From positions 1 to 12,903 of the forward strand of contig CALKWO010000216.1 of assembly GCA_938003875.1 (NCBI GenBank): a stretch of 12,903 bases of DNA, read 5' to 3'. A program made the position numbers and the translations under genes. The notes below the pieces were generated by a model. That model saw only the letters and a list, made by a program, of their open reading frames with translations. It searched no databases and was not told the origin of the DNA. This DNA is from an uncultured bacterium (GTDB taxonomy: Bacteria; Planctomycetota; Uabimicrobiia; Uabimicrobiales; JABWCH01). Below are positions 6,818 through 12,903 of this stretch, in pieces (position 1 is the stretch's first letter; each line of letters opens with the position of its first letter).

Positions 6818-7624
6818 ATGATATGGACTAAGAATTTTATTCTATGCTATCTGGTTTTCTTTTTTTGTATTTTTTGCTGTGCCCAGGAATGGGTGTTGGT
6901 GTGGCAGGACGAGTTTGAAACAGATGGATTGCCTGATCCTAAGAAATGGGCCTATGATGTAGGGGGACATGGATGGGGAAACCAGGAATTGCAATATTAT
7001 ATAAAAGAAAGAAAAGAAAATGCCAGGGTAGAAAACGGTAAGCTGATTATTGAAGCTCGATTAGAATCCTATGAAGATAAATCCTACACTTCAGCAAGAT
7101 TGGTGACAAAAGGATTGGGAGATTGGACCTATGGGCGTTTTGAAATAAGGGCGAAGGTACCAAAAGGCACAGGCACATGGCCCGCTATCTGGATGCTTCC
7201 TACTGTATGGGATTTAGGCAATGGCAGTTGGCCTGATAACGGCGAAATTGACATTATGGAGCATGTGGGATTCAATCCTGGCAAGATACATGCTTCCACA
7301 CATTGCCAGAAGTACGTTCACCTCAACAATACCCAGAAAACTGCAATCATTGAGGTAGCGGATGCTCAGGATGCTTTTCATGACTATATCTTGGAATGGA
7401 ATGAAAAAGAGATCAAAGTTTTCGTGGATGATCGTCATTATTTTACTAGCTTGAATGAAAACAAAGGATGGGAGTACTGGCCTTTTTTCAAGGATTTCCA
7501 TCTCATTCTGAATATTGCCGTTGGTGGTTCCTGGGGCGGAATGAAAGGTGTGGATACTTCTATTTTCCCTCAAAAAATGGAGATAGAATACGTGAGAGTA
7601 TACAAAAGACAAGAGAGTCAATGA
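6818..7624 (+). CDS. Glycoside hydrolase family 16 endo-beta-1,3(4)-glucanase (laminarinase-like), exported
   Basis: The 268-aa protein is a single-domain GH16 enzyme. Residues 1-22 are a hydrophobic signal peptide ending CCAQ, with no convincing lipobox. The catalytic domain starts at WVLVWQDEFETDG. It contains GHGWGNQELQYY (50-61), YGRFEIRAK (105-113) and WPAIWMLP (121-128). The active-site motif GEIDIMEHVG has nucleophile Glu143, Asp145 and acid/base Glu148. The one-residue bulge ExDxxE is the form typical of laminarinase-type GH16 enzymes, which cut internal beta-1,3 (or mixed) glucan bonds. The chain ends right after the last strand (EIEYVRVYK), so no carbohydrate-binding module is attached. 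A GTG at 6809 is in frame, but AGGTGAT (6807-6813) places the ribosome site just before the ATG at 6818, so I use that start. Products could feed the cytoplasmic GH1 enzyme. Confidence 0.94.
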   Translation: MIWTKNFILCYLVFFFCIFCCAQEWVLVWQDEFETDGLPDPKKWAYDVGGHGWGNQELQYYIKERKENARVENGKLIIEARLESYEDKSYTSARLVTKGLGDWTYGRFEIRAKVPKGTGTWPAIWMLPTVWDLGNGSWPDNGEIDIMEHVGFNPGKIHASTHCQKYVHLNNTQKTAIIEVADAQDAFHDYILEWNEKEIKVFVDDRHYFTSLNENKGWEYWPFFKDFHLILNIAVGGSWGGMKGVDTSIFPQKMEIEYVRVYKRQESQ

Positions 7625-7699
7625 CATCGTTAGGATGAAAATACTTTAGGTTGCATAACAGGATAATGGCTTGCTTTGTACTAAAGGAATGCTAACATT

Positions 7700-8908
7700 A
7701 TGAAGACAATTATGATAGTGGTGGAAGACTCTCTATCATTGAATTTTTACAACGACGCTTTGATGATAGAAGAATATCAGACCATATCTGCTCTGAATGC
7801 GCAAGATACTTTAAAAAAACTCAGGATATATCGCCCTGATTTGATGATAGTCAATATGGCAGCTTCAGGAATCCAGGAGGAATTTTTTTTATCTCTTAAA
7901 AGGCTATCCCCGAATTTGCCTGTTATTTTAATCTCTGGAAAAGCTGTGGAAAATCAGCCAGAAATGCAAGGCTACTCTCAGATATATCGTGTTCTGGCAA
8001 CGCCTGTCAGACAGGAAGATTTGTTGAACTGTGTTTATCAGGTTTTGTTGGAAACAGCCAACCTGAATATGGAGCAAAGAGAGTTCGCTGGATGTTATAT
8101 AGAAAGCATGATCGAAATAGGTGGTAGTGGTGTTGTTTATAAAGGGAAAAGAGGCAATCTTTCTGTAGCGATTAAAATTTTGCCCCCTATTGCGCTACAA
8201 GAGCAGCACCAGATAGTCCGTTTCCAAAGAGAGGCAAAGATCATGCCTCAGCTTAAGCATCCGAATATCATCGAAATTTTGCAGGTAGGCTATGAAGAAA
8301 GTATGCCTTATATTGTGATGTCCTACTTCCAGGGAGAAACTGTACAGAAAATTTTGAACAGAGAAAACTATCTTTCTTGGGAAGAAGCGATAGAAATTAC
8401 GATCCAGATTGCCCAGGGAATGTCGGTACCTCATCGCCTGGGCATCGTGCATCGAGATATTAAACCGTCGAACATTCTTTACAATCGTACCCAAAAATCC
8501 ATTAAGATCATCGATTTTGGGATTGCAAGAGAAATCAACGACGATCAGACAGTAACAGGCAGAAATCAGATTGTAGGCACACCAGACTATATGTCGCCAG
8601 AACAATGCCAGAACCAGATTTTAGATGGGACTTCGGATATTTATAGCTTAGGGATTACTTTATATCAAATGATTACAGGGGATCTTCCTTTTAGCAAAAA
8701 AAATTCTGTCCGTACCATGATGGCACACTTGCACGAACCTTTTGCCTGGCCCTCTTGCAGTGTTCAAAAAATTCCCAGGTCTTTGCAGAATGTTGTAGAA
8801 AAAATGCTGGAGAAAAAAAAGCAAAACCGCTATTCCGATATGGAATCCCTAAAGAATGAACTCCAGACACTTCTTTCCAACCTCAAGCAATCTGGAGCTT
8901 CGTTTTGA
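7700..8908 (+). CDS. Degenerate receiver domain fused to a Hanks-type Ser/Thr protein kinase
   Basis: The 402-aa protein joins an N-terminal CheY-like domain (about 1-118) to a eukaryotic-type protein kinase (about 128-395). The receiver keeps the acidic pair Glu9-Asp10 and Ser79, but the phospho-acceptor Asp is Asn52 (LMIVNMAASG) and the usual Lys of the KP pair is Thr101-Pro102, so phosphotransfer from a histidine kinase is unlikely. The kinase looks active: Gly loop GGSGVVYKG (141-149), VAIK Lys159, helix-C Glu178, HRDIKPSN (Asp253, Asn258), DFG Asp272, GTPDYMSPEQ (293-302) and DIYSLG (313-318). There is no transmembrane or sensor segment after the kinase, so it is a soluble enzyme. It lies 75 bp after the GH16 gene with no clear terminator between, so co-transcription is possible. 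AAAGGA precedes the start. Its substrates are unknown. Confidence 0.92.
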   Translation: MKTIMIVVEDSLSLNFYNDALMIEEYQTISALNAQDTLKKLRIYRPDLMIVNMAASGIQEEFFLSLKRLSPNLPVILISGKAVENQPEMQGYSQIYRVLATPVRQEDLLNCVYQVLLETANLNMEQREFAGCYIESMIEIGGSGVVYKGKRGNLSVAIKILPPIALQEQHQIVRFQREAKIMPQLKHPNIIEILQVGYEESMPYIVMSYFQGETVQKILNRENYLSWEEAIEITIQIAQGMSVPHRLGIVHRDIKPSNILYNRTQKSIKIIDFGIAREINDDQTVTGRNQIVGTPDYMSPEQCQNQILDGTSDIYSLGITLYQMITGDLPFSKKNSVRTMMAHLHEPFAWPSCSVQKIPRSLQNVVEKMLEKKKQNRYSDMESLKNELQTLLSNLKQSGASF

Positions 8909-8910
8909 TT

Positions 8911-9048
8911 TTCACCATGAAGAACACGAAAAAAACACGAAGGAAAAAATATATCTACGTTCCGCACCTTCTAAGGAAAAAAGTTTACTTACAAGCTGCG
9001 GAATAATTCCTATTCCTTATTTACTTATTTCATCCTTCGTCTTGTTTT
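8911..9048. repeat. Nested inverted-repeat element between convergent genes
   Basis: The element begins TTCACCATGAAGAACACGAA right after the kinase stop. This is the ACGAAG-rich spacer motif I recall from many environmental bacterial genomes. The outer arms 8929-8943 and 9034-9048 are reverse complements at 13 of 15 bases, centred on ACGAAGG/CCTTCGT. Inner arms TTCCGCA (8960-8966) and TGCGGAA (8997-9003) are perfect, and GGAATAATTCC (9000-9010) is a palindrome. It fills the whole gap between two genes whose 3' ends face each other, so it may stop transcription from both sides. Confidence 0.55.
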
Positions 9049-9051
9049 GGC

Positions 9052-9528
9052 TTATGAAGATGCTTTTTTTATGTCTTCTTCGCAATAAATCCATGGTTCT
9101 ATGGCAAGGGAGGAGCAGAAAAGCTCTTCTTCTTTGAAGAAAATAGGCAATTCCCAAGCTGCTGCTTCTTTGTCTTCTGAGCTATGGACAAGATTGAAGC
9201 TTGTGGAAACTCCATAATCACCGCGAATCGTTCCTGGCTCAGCTTTAACACCAAAGGTAGCTCCTGTCATTTTACGACATACTTGAACGGCAGCAATCCC
9301 TTCTATTGCAATGGCAACGATGGGAGAGCCTGTCATAAATTTTGCCAGGGAAGGATAAAAGCCTTTATCGACATGGGCACGATAGTGTTTAGCGGCCATT
9401 TCTGGTGTCATTTTAAGCATTTTTAATCCAGCAATCTTCATTCCTTTTTCTTCAAAACGTTGGATGATTTTTCCGACAAACCCTCGTTGTAATGCATCGG
9501 GTTTCAATAAAACTAGGGTGCGTTCCAT
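9052..9528 (-). CDS. ndk: Nucleoside diphosphate kinase
   Basis: The 158-aa protein transfers the gamma phosphate from ATP to other nucleoside diphosphates through a phosphohistidine, keeping NTP and dNTP pools balanced in the cytoplasm. It opens with the family start ERTLVLLKPDALQRG (Lys9). It has FMTGSP (64-69) and the catalytic His115 in NLVHSSED. Around the histidine, the usual H-[GA]-S-D is H-S-S-E, a mild deviation from the signature. The C-terminal part (KEAAAWELPIFFKEEEL…WIYCEED) is the normal longer tail seen in many bacteria. The ATG at 9528 is chosen because AAAGGAAA lies just upstream and homology starts at residue 2; the in-frame extension to 9663 would run into a repeat. It is convergent with the kinase gene and stands alone. 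Confidence 0.95.
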   Translation of the reverse strand: MERTLVLLKPDALQRGFVGKIIQRFEEKGMKIAGLKMLKMTPEMAAKHYRAHVDKGFYPSLAKFMTGSPIVAIAIEGIAAVQVCRKMTGATFGVKAEPGTIRGDYGVSTSFNLVHSSEDKEAAAWELPIFFKEEELFCSSLAIEPWIYCEEDIKKASS

Positions 9529-9619
9529 GATTTTCCTTTCTTGAGTGAAACACATCTGTGGTTCAAATTTTTTTTTGTAGAATAACAAGCATTTTAAGAT
9601 TAGTAGTGCATAGGCTAAA

Positions 9620-9698
9620 AGGCGCAGGGATTGCGCTGGCGTTCGGCTTTTGAGCAGATACATCTTTTTGAGCGCAATCCTGCGGCTACAATCTATTG
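9620..9698 (-). repeat. Dispersed hairpin repeat, copy C (loop type 2)
   Basis: Arms CGCAGGGATTGCGCT (9623-9637) and AGCGCAATCCTGCGG (9671-9685) pair almost perfectly around a 33-base loop that matches copy B (GGCGTT…CTTTTGAGCAGA…). The tail GCTACAATCTATTG (9685-9698) is followed by a second partial tail, GCTACAATCTAT, at 9708-9719. It lies just after the GH57 stop and before the ndk start on the minus strand, where it could end GH57 transcripts. Confidence 0.78.
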
Positions 9699-9726
9699 CC
9701 CCTGATGCTACAATCTATAATATAAT

Positions 9727-12546
9727 CTAACGGATGCTGTAGACAATATAGTATTTTTTTTGTGTCTGTAAAGATCCGTCTTCGGTTCTTGCTGTTACAG
9801 GGAAGTTATAAGTTCCAGGGTTACCCTTGATATTCTTTTTGCACTGGAAGTAAAAAAGCCCATTCTGAGAGGCAGTCAAAGTCATTTGTTGTTTTCCCAG
9901 TCCTACGGCACTGAGATCTAGCTCTACAAGGATTTTGGGTGCTGTAATGACATAGTTGATTTTGCTTTCTTTTTGCTCGGTCCAGAGAGGAGCACCTAGC
10001 ATGTGGCCTATATATTTGGGCTTTTGTGCGTTGGTAAACGGCCCGATTTCAAAATAGTATTTTGCTTTTTCGCTGTCGTATTTCATAGTTGTGTCAACGC
10101 TTTTACCATCGCTTCCATCCACATGAGTATAGTCTGGATTTTTGTAAGAAGCATCTGGTTTGACGGCGGGGCCGCCTGCTGTTTCCCTGAACCACCAGTG
10201 AGCTACGTGGCCTTTTTCTGTGGCTTTATCAAAATAAATTTTCAAAACCTGATTGTAAGGATGACCATCCATGTCTTGTTGCAAAGAAACTTCTGCCTGA
10301 AAAACGACATCGCTTCCAGAAGGACTGCTGTCAGGAAGGCTGGATGTTTTGATTATCTTGATCTGTTCTTCTGCTGTGATGAAAGGTCTTGTCCCACTTC
10401 TGTCTCCAACCCAAACATGCTGGATTTCAGAACGTTTTACATTGCCTAGATTGTCCACTGCTTCGATGTAATAATCAATAAGACAATTTTCATATTTATC
10501 CAGATAACAATAGTAAAGATCAGCACATATAGAGGCTGGCACTGGGTCATAATATTTTGCATTGTAGTCTTTGTCTCTCTCCATACCATTGGGAGGCAAC
10601 TTGCGAGAGGTCATGGCATAGTCTTCCCAATCGCTTACACCAGCAGGATCAATGCTTTTTTGCTGTAGGGCAAGGGTCTGAGGATCATAGACTTCATTGG
10701 TATTGTCTTGTACTGGGTTGACACCATCTTTGTCTACGCGGATTTTGAGCGTCATGCGCTTGATTCCATTGGCATCGAATGCGTAGGTATAGATAGAAAA
10801 TTCATTGTTGAAAGAACGTCTTACCCAGCCTGTGGATTTATCTCTGTTGGTTGCGCCTGGGTTGGTTGGCCATCTCTGTACCCACCACATCGTAGGGCCT
10901 GTTTTGTCAGCAGAAAGGTTTTGCTGAACGAATTTTTTTGTAAAATACAGGGAATTTTCCATGCCGTTGATAGGCTTCATGGTATCGTCCACATTTTCCC
11001 CATAATAAGCAAAACCAGAGTCCAGAGTGGATGCTAAGAAATACCATCCTAATTCTGCAAAGTTAGCAGTGCCTTTGATGGGATTTGTGATTTGCTCAAT
11101 GCGCAGAGGTTTACCATTGTCTTTAGCAACCTGGATTTGCTCTGCGGTAATAGCATAGTTTAAATAGGCTTGCAATAGAGCATAAAAACGCATCTGAAAA
11201 TGGTAGCCTGTTTCCATATCTACGGTAAAAGGCTCGTTGTCTTTTTTATTGGGGTGCTGCCATCTTCCAGGAGGCAATTGCCAGTGATACCAGTTTTGAT
11301 CGCCAGGAGAATCCCCTGTGTCTATCCAGGAACCATCTTCTACAGCAACAACATCGCTTTCAGGTACTGGATTTTTTTTGAGGTATTCCTGCACGCTCAT
11401 AGGCTCTATAGAACCGCCAGAGTAAATACGAGTGGAATTATCGTATCCATCCTGACCGCTTCCATATCCGCTGGAATTATCGCCATCTTTTGCCGTTACG
11501 AAAATGCACTGACGATTGCTCTGAGAAGCATTGGCAACGACATTGTTCGCCAGCTCTGGCCCCACCATCATGAAGCCTTCCTGCCAGCTTGCTGCCTGGT
11601 TTGCAGGAACGACAATAACCTTATCTTCTCGTCCTGTTGCAGGATCTACATATTTTGCCCAATGGGGTAAAGCAGCGAAAGGATATTTATTGCAGACTTC
11701 TCTATTTTGGTTGAAAATAGGTTCTGTGTACCATTGCCCTTTAGAGAATTCATTTAGCATATAAGCGGGATTGGGAGGACTGATGAGATCGTTGGTGTGG
11801 GAAAGATCCATATTAGGATAGTCTTTTAAGGTACGGGAAAGGTGAACATTGGCAACAAAAGACCATTCGATTCCCAATTTTTTCAAGGTCGGGATCAGTC
11901 TTTCAGAAAATCCCAGTTCTGTAGGAAAGAATCCCTTAGAAGCCTGGTAGTTTGGCCCCATAAAAAAGGAAGACTTGCTGATATGCTCGTGCATCCTGAG
12001 TTCTTTTTCAAAATATTCAGGGCCAATCAGTGGTCCCATGCTGTGATGATAGGTAAAATAAACAAAGTCCAAAGCTCTAAACCCGTTTTCTGTCTTGACA
12101 TTGTAGTAAACATCTCTATAGTTGTCTGCCCATCCCTGCCAGAAATGAATGCCTCTGTCAGCGAGATTTTGGATGTTGGTCATCAAGGCTCCAGAAAAGG
12201 TAAGCTGCGCACCTGCTTTGCGCCAGTTGCGATTGTTTTCTCGTATTTTATTGGGAGGACGATGGGTATAACCCTGCTGTTTTGCATCATGAGCATAATA
12301 GGCTCTTAGATCATCATGAGGGGTAAAGGGCAGCTTTAGCCCCTGGTCCTGCCACACGACGATATCGCCATCCAGTTTATATCCTACTCTTTGCCCAGAA
12401 GGAATAGAGTCGTAAGAATTGCAATCAAAATAAGGCCAGAAATTGGGCATGTGCATGTGATATAAATGGGTAGCAGCAACTCTATCACATACACCAGAAG
12501 AAAGAAGCATCAAAAAGCATAAGAGGAACAAACAGAAAAACTTCAT
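9727..12546 (-). CDS. Large exported glycoside hydrolase family 57-type protein
   Basis: The 939-aa protein has a signal peptide (1-20, ending SSGVC; the residues before the Cys do not fit a lipobox well). GH57-type features follow: an opening THLYHMHMP (26-34), equivalent to the family's HxHxP motif; GFFPTELGFSERLIPTLKKLGIEW (205-228) with the candidate nucleophile Glu210; MSVQEYLKKNP (383-393), like the SEYL segment; and VVAVEDGSW (399-407), whose Asp404 may be the acid. GH57 enzymes act mainly on alpha-glucans (amylase, glucanotransferase, branching or pullulanase types), so an alpha-glucan is the first guess, but the activity cannot be read off. Residues from about 570 to the end are beta-rich. 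They include LIDYYIEAVDNLGNVKRSEIQHVWVGD (689-715), like an Ig/CBM-type module, and end in YYIVYSIR. AGGAG sits eight bases before the ATG, and a promoter lies 60-90 bases upstream. It has no operon partner. Confidence 0.85.
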   Translation of the reverse strand: MKFFCLFLLCFLMLLSSGVCDRVAATHLYHMHMPNFWPYFDCNSYDSIPSGQRVGYKLDGDIVVWQDQGLKLPFTPHDDLRAYYAHDAKQQGYTHRPPNKIRENNRNWRKAGAQLTFSGALMTNIQNLADRGIHFWQGWADNYRDVYYNVKTENGFRALDFVYFTYHHSMGPLIGPEYFEKELRMHEHISKSSFFMGPNYQASKGFFPTELGFSERLIPTLKKLGIEWSFVANVHLSRTLKDYPNMDLSHTNDLISPPNPAYMLNEFSKGQWYTEPIFNQNREVCNKYPFAALPHWAKYVDPATGREDKVIVVPANQAASWQEGFMMVGPELANNVVANASQSNRQCIFVTAKDGDNSSGYGSGQDGYDNSTRIYSGGSIEPMSVQEYLKKNPVPESDVVAVEDGSWIDTGDSPGDQNWYHWQLPPGRWQHPNKKDNEPFTVDMETGYHFQMRFYALLQAYLNYAITAEQIQVAKDNGKPLRIEQITNPIKGTANFAELGWYFLASTLDSGFAYYGENVDDTMKPINGMENSLYFTKKFVQQNLSADKTGPTMWWVQRWPTNPGATNRDKSTGWVRRSFNNEFSIYTYAFDANGIKRMTLKIRVDKDGVNPVQDNTNEVYDPQTLALQQKSIDPAGVSDWEDYAMTSRKLPPNGMERDKDYNAKYYDPVPASICADLYYCYLDKYENCLIDYYIEAVDNLGNVKRSEIQHVWVGDRSGTRPFITAEEQIKIIKTSSLPDSSPSGSDVVFQAEVSLQQDMDGHPYNQVLKIYFDKATEKGHVAHWWFRETAGGPAVKPDASYKNPDYTHVDGSDGKSVDTTMKYDSEKAKYYFEIGPFTNAQKPKYIGHMLGAPLWTEQKESKINYVITAPKILVELDLSAVGLGKQQMTLTASQNGLFYFQCKKNIKGNPGTYNFPVTARTEDGSLQTQKKYYIVYSIR

Positions 12547-12607
12547 ACAAAATGCTCCTGAAAGGAAAAAAATGACAAAAAAAAATTAAAAAAATTCTAT
12601 TTGCCCT

Positions 12608-12636
12608 ATTCTAAAAAAAATAGATCATAAAATCAA
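12608..12636 (-). promoter_or_regulatory. Sigma70-like promoter for the GH57 gene
   Basis: On the minus strand, TTGATT (12636-12631) and TAGAAT (12613-12608) are exactly 17 bases apart. They match the consensus hexamers at four and five of six positions. The predicted start near 12600 would give a 5' leader of about 55 bases before the ATG at 12546. The AT-rich setting makes a chance match possible, but the spacing and placement are good. Confidence 0.55.
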
Positions 12637-12729
12637 GATATTAGTTTGTTTATTTTTTTAAGGATAGCAGCACTCTATGTTTTCTGCCTGGAAATCGGGG
12701 GGCAAACCTGTTTCTACCCATTGCTTACT

Positions 12730-12851
12730 TTGCAGTAAGTTGTAGCCGCAGGGTTGCGCCGAAAATGACAATCTATTCGGAAAAGATGACCTTCAGCGCA
12801 ATCCCTGCGTCTTTTGCCAATAGAGACTAACTGAATCGAATCTTTTTAAGT
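12730..12851 (+). repeat. Dispersed hairpin repeat, copy D (loop type 1)
   Basis: This copy is nearly identical to copy A at 6428-6536. It starts TTGCAG…TTGTAGCCGCAGGG, has arms CGCAGGGTTGCGC and GCGCAATCCCTGCG, and runs through CTTTTGCCAATAGAGACTAA to CTTTTTAAGT, where similarity to copy A ends sharply. Its lead-in matches the outer tail of copy B, which helps set the left boundary. It lies upstream of the GH57 promoter in the opposite direction. Confidence 0.8.
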
Positions 12852-12857
12852 AAATTA

Positions 12858-12872
12858 GCCTCCTTCGGAGGC
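12858..12872. repeat. Small GC-rich hairpin
   Basis: GCCTCC-TTC-GGAGGC is a perfect 6-bp stem with a 3-base loop, followed on plus by AATCTTTC. It could be a weak terminator for a plus-strand transcript through copy D, or a piece of another small repeat. The T-run is too short to decide. Confidence 0.4.
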
Positions 12873-12903
12873 AATCTTTCCCGTGCGTAAGCTGTAATCT
12901 TAT

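Larger units (their letters stand above)
12547..12903. other. Non-coding region upstream of the GH57 gene
   Basis: These 357 bases hold the GH57 ribosome site and promoter (12608-12636), hairpin repeat copy D (12730-12851) and a small GC-rich hairpin (12858-12872). Just before copy D, CTTACT-TTGC-AGTAAG (12724-12739) is a perfect 6-bp stem. I see no gene or other structure in 12637-12723 or 12873-12903. Confidence 0.65.

Noticed and set aside
8856..9137. Small open frame with HEEHEKNTKEK-like sequence
   Set aside because: It overlaps the kinase end and ndk end and reads the ACGAAG-type repeat; such peptides are a known annotation artefact.
9529..9663. 45-residue upstream extension of ndk
   Set aside because: It runs through repeat copy C and lacks similarity; the ATG at 9528 has AAAGGAAA upstream and starts the conserved domain.

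Overview
The window is an AT-rich (by eye roughly 40% GC) bacterial chromosomal segment with seven complete genes, all of recognisable families. It has no rRNA, tRNA, phage or IS transposase genes. A DsbD-type membrane disulfide reductase, several exported polysaccharidases and a Hanks-type Ser/Thr kinase fused to a receiver-like domain suggest a Gram-negative-type, polysaccharide-degrading environmental bacterium. A PVC/Planctomycetes-like lineage is my guess; the sequence alone does not prove it.

Layout. Positions 122-3099 (minus) hold a two-gene operon of a GH1 beta-glucosidase followed by dsbD, overlapping by ATGA, with a good promoter at 3147-3175. Positions 3304-6376 (plus) are divergent from it and hold two genes: a leucine-dehydrogenase-family protein, then a butyrate kinase with an extra C-terminal domain of the TrpX/PF04392 substrate-binding type. 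A perfect 10-bp inverted repeat (3230-3254) lies in the divergent spacer. Positions 6377-6817 are non-coding and carry two copies of a dispersed hairpin repeat facing each other. A GH16 beta-glucanase (6818-7624) and the receiver-like/Ser-Thr kinase (7700-8908) follow on plus. A nested inverted-repeat element (8911-9048) separates that kinase from a convergent nucleoside diphosphate kinase (9052-9528, minus). Next comes a third hairpin repeat, then a large exported GH57-type glycosidase (9727-12546, minus) with its own sigma70-like promoter at 12608-12636. A fourth hairpin repeat lies near the right edge.

How the genes fit together. GH16 (exported endo-beta-glucanase), GH1 (cytoplasmic beta-glucosidase) and GH57 (exported, probably alpha-glucan-active) suggest glucan use. 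The dehydrogenase/butyrate-kinase pair resembles the bcd-buk pair of the Bacillus branched-chain keto-acid (bkd) operon. Here, however, the dehydrogenase has lost both catalytic lysines (Ser68, Ser80) and has Glu for the catalytic Asp at 115. Its partner kinase has gained a periplasmic-binding-protein-like domain without a signal peptide. My leading hypothesis for something undescribed is that this pair is a ligand-sensing, acyl-phosphate-controlling module rather than a plain degradative pathway. A second theme is a family of about 80-120 bp hairpin repeats in two loop subtypes sharing one stem, found only between genes.
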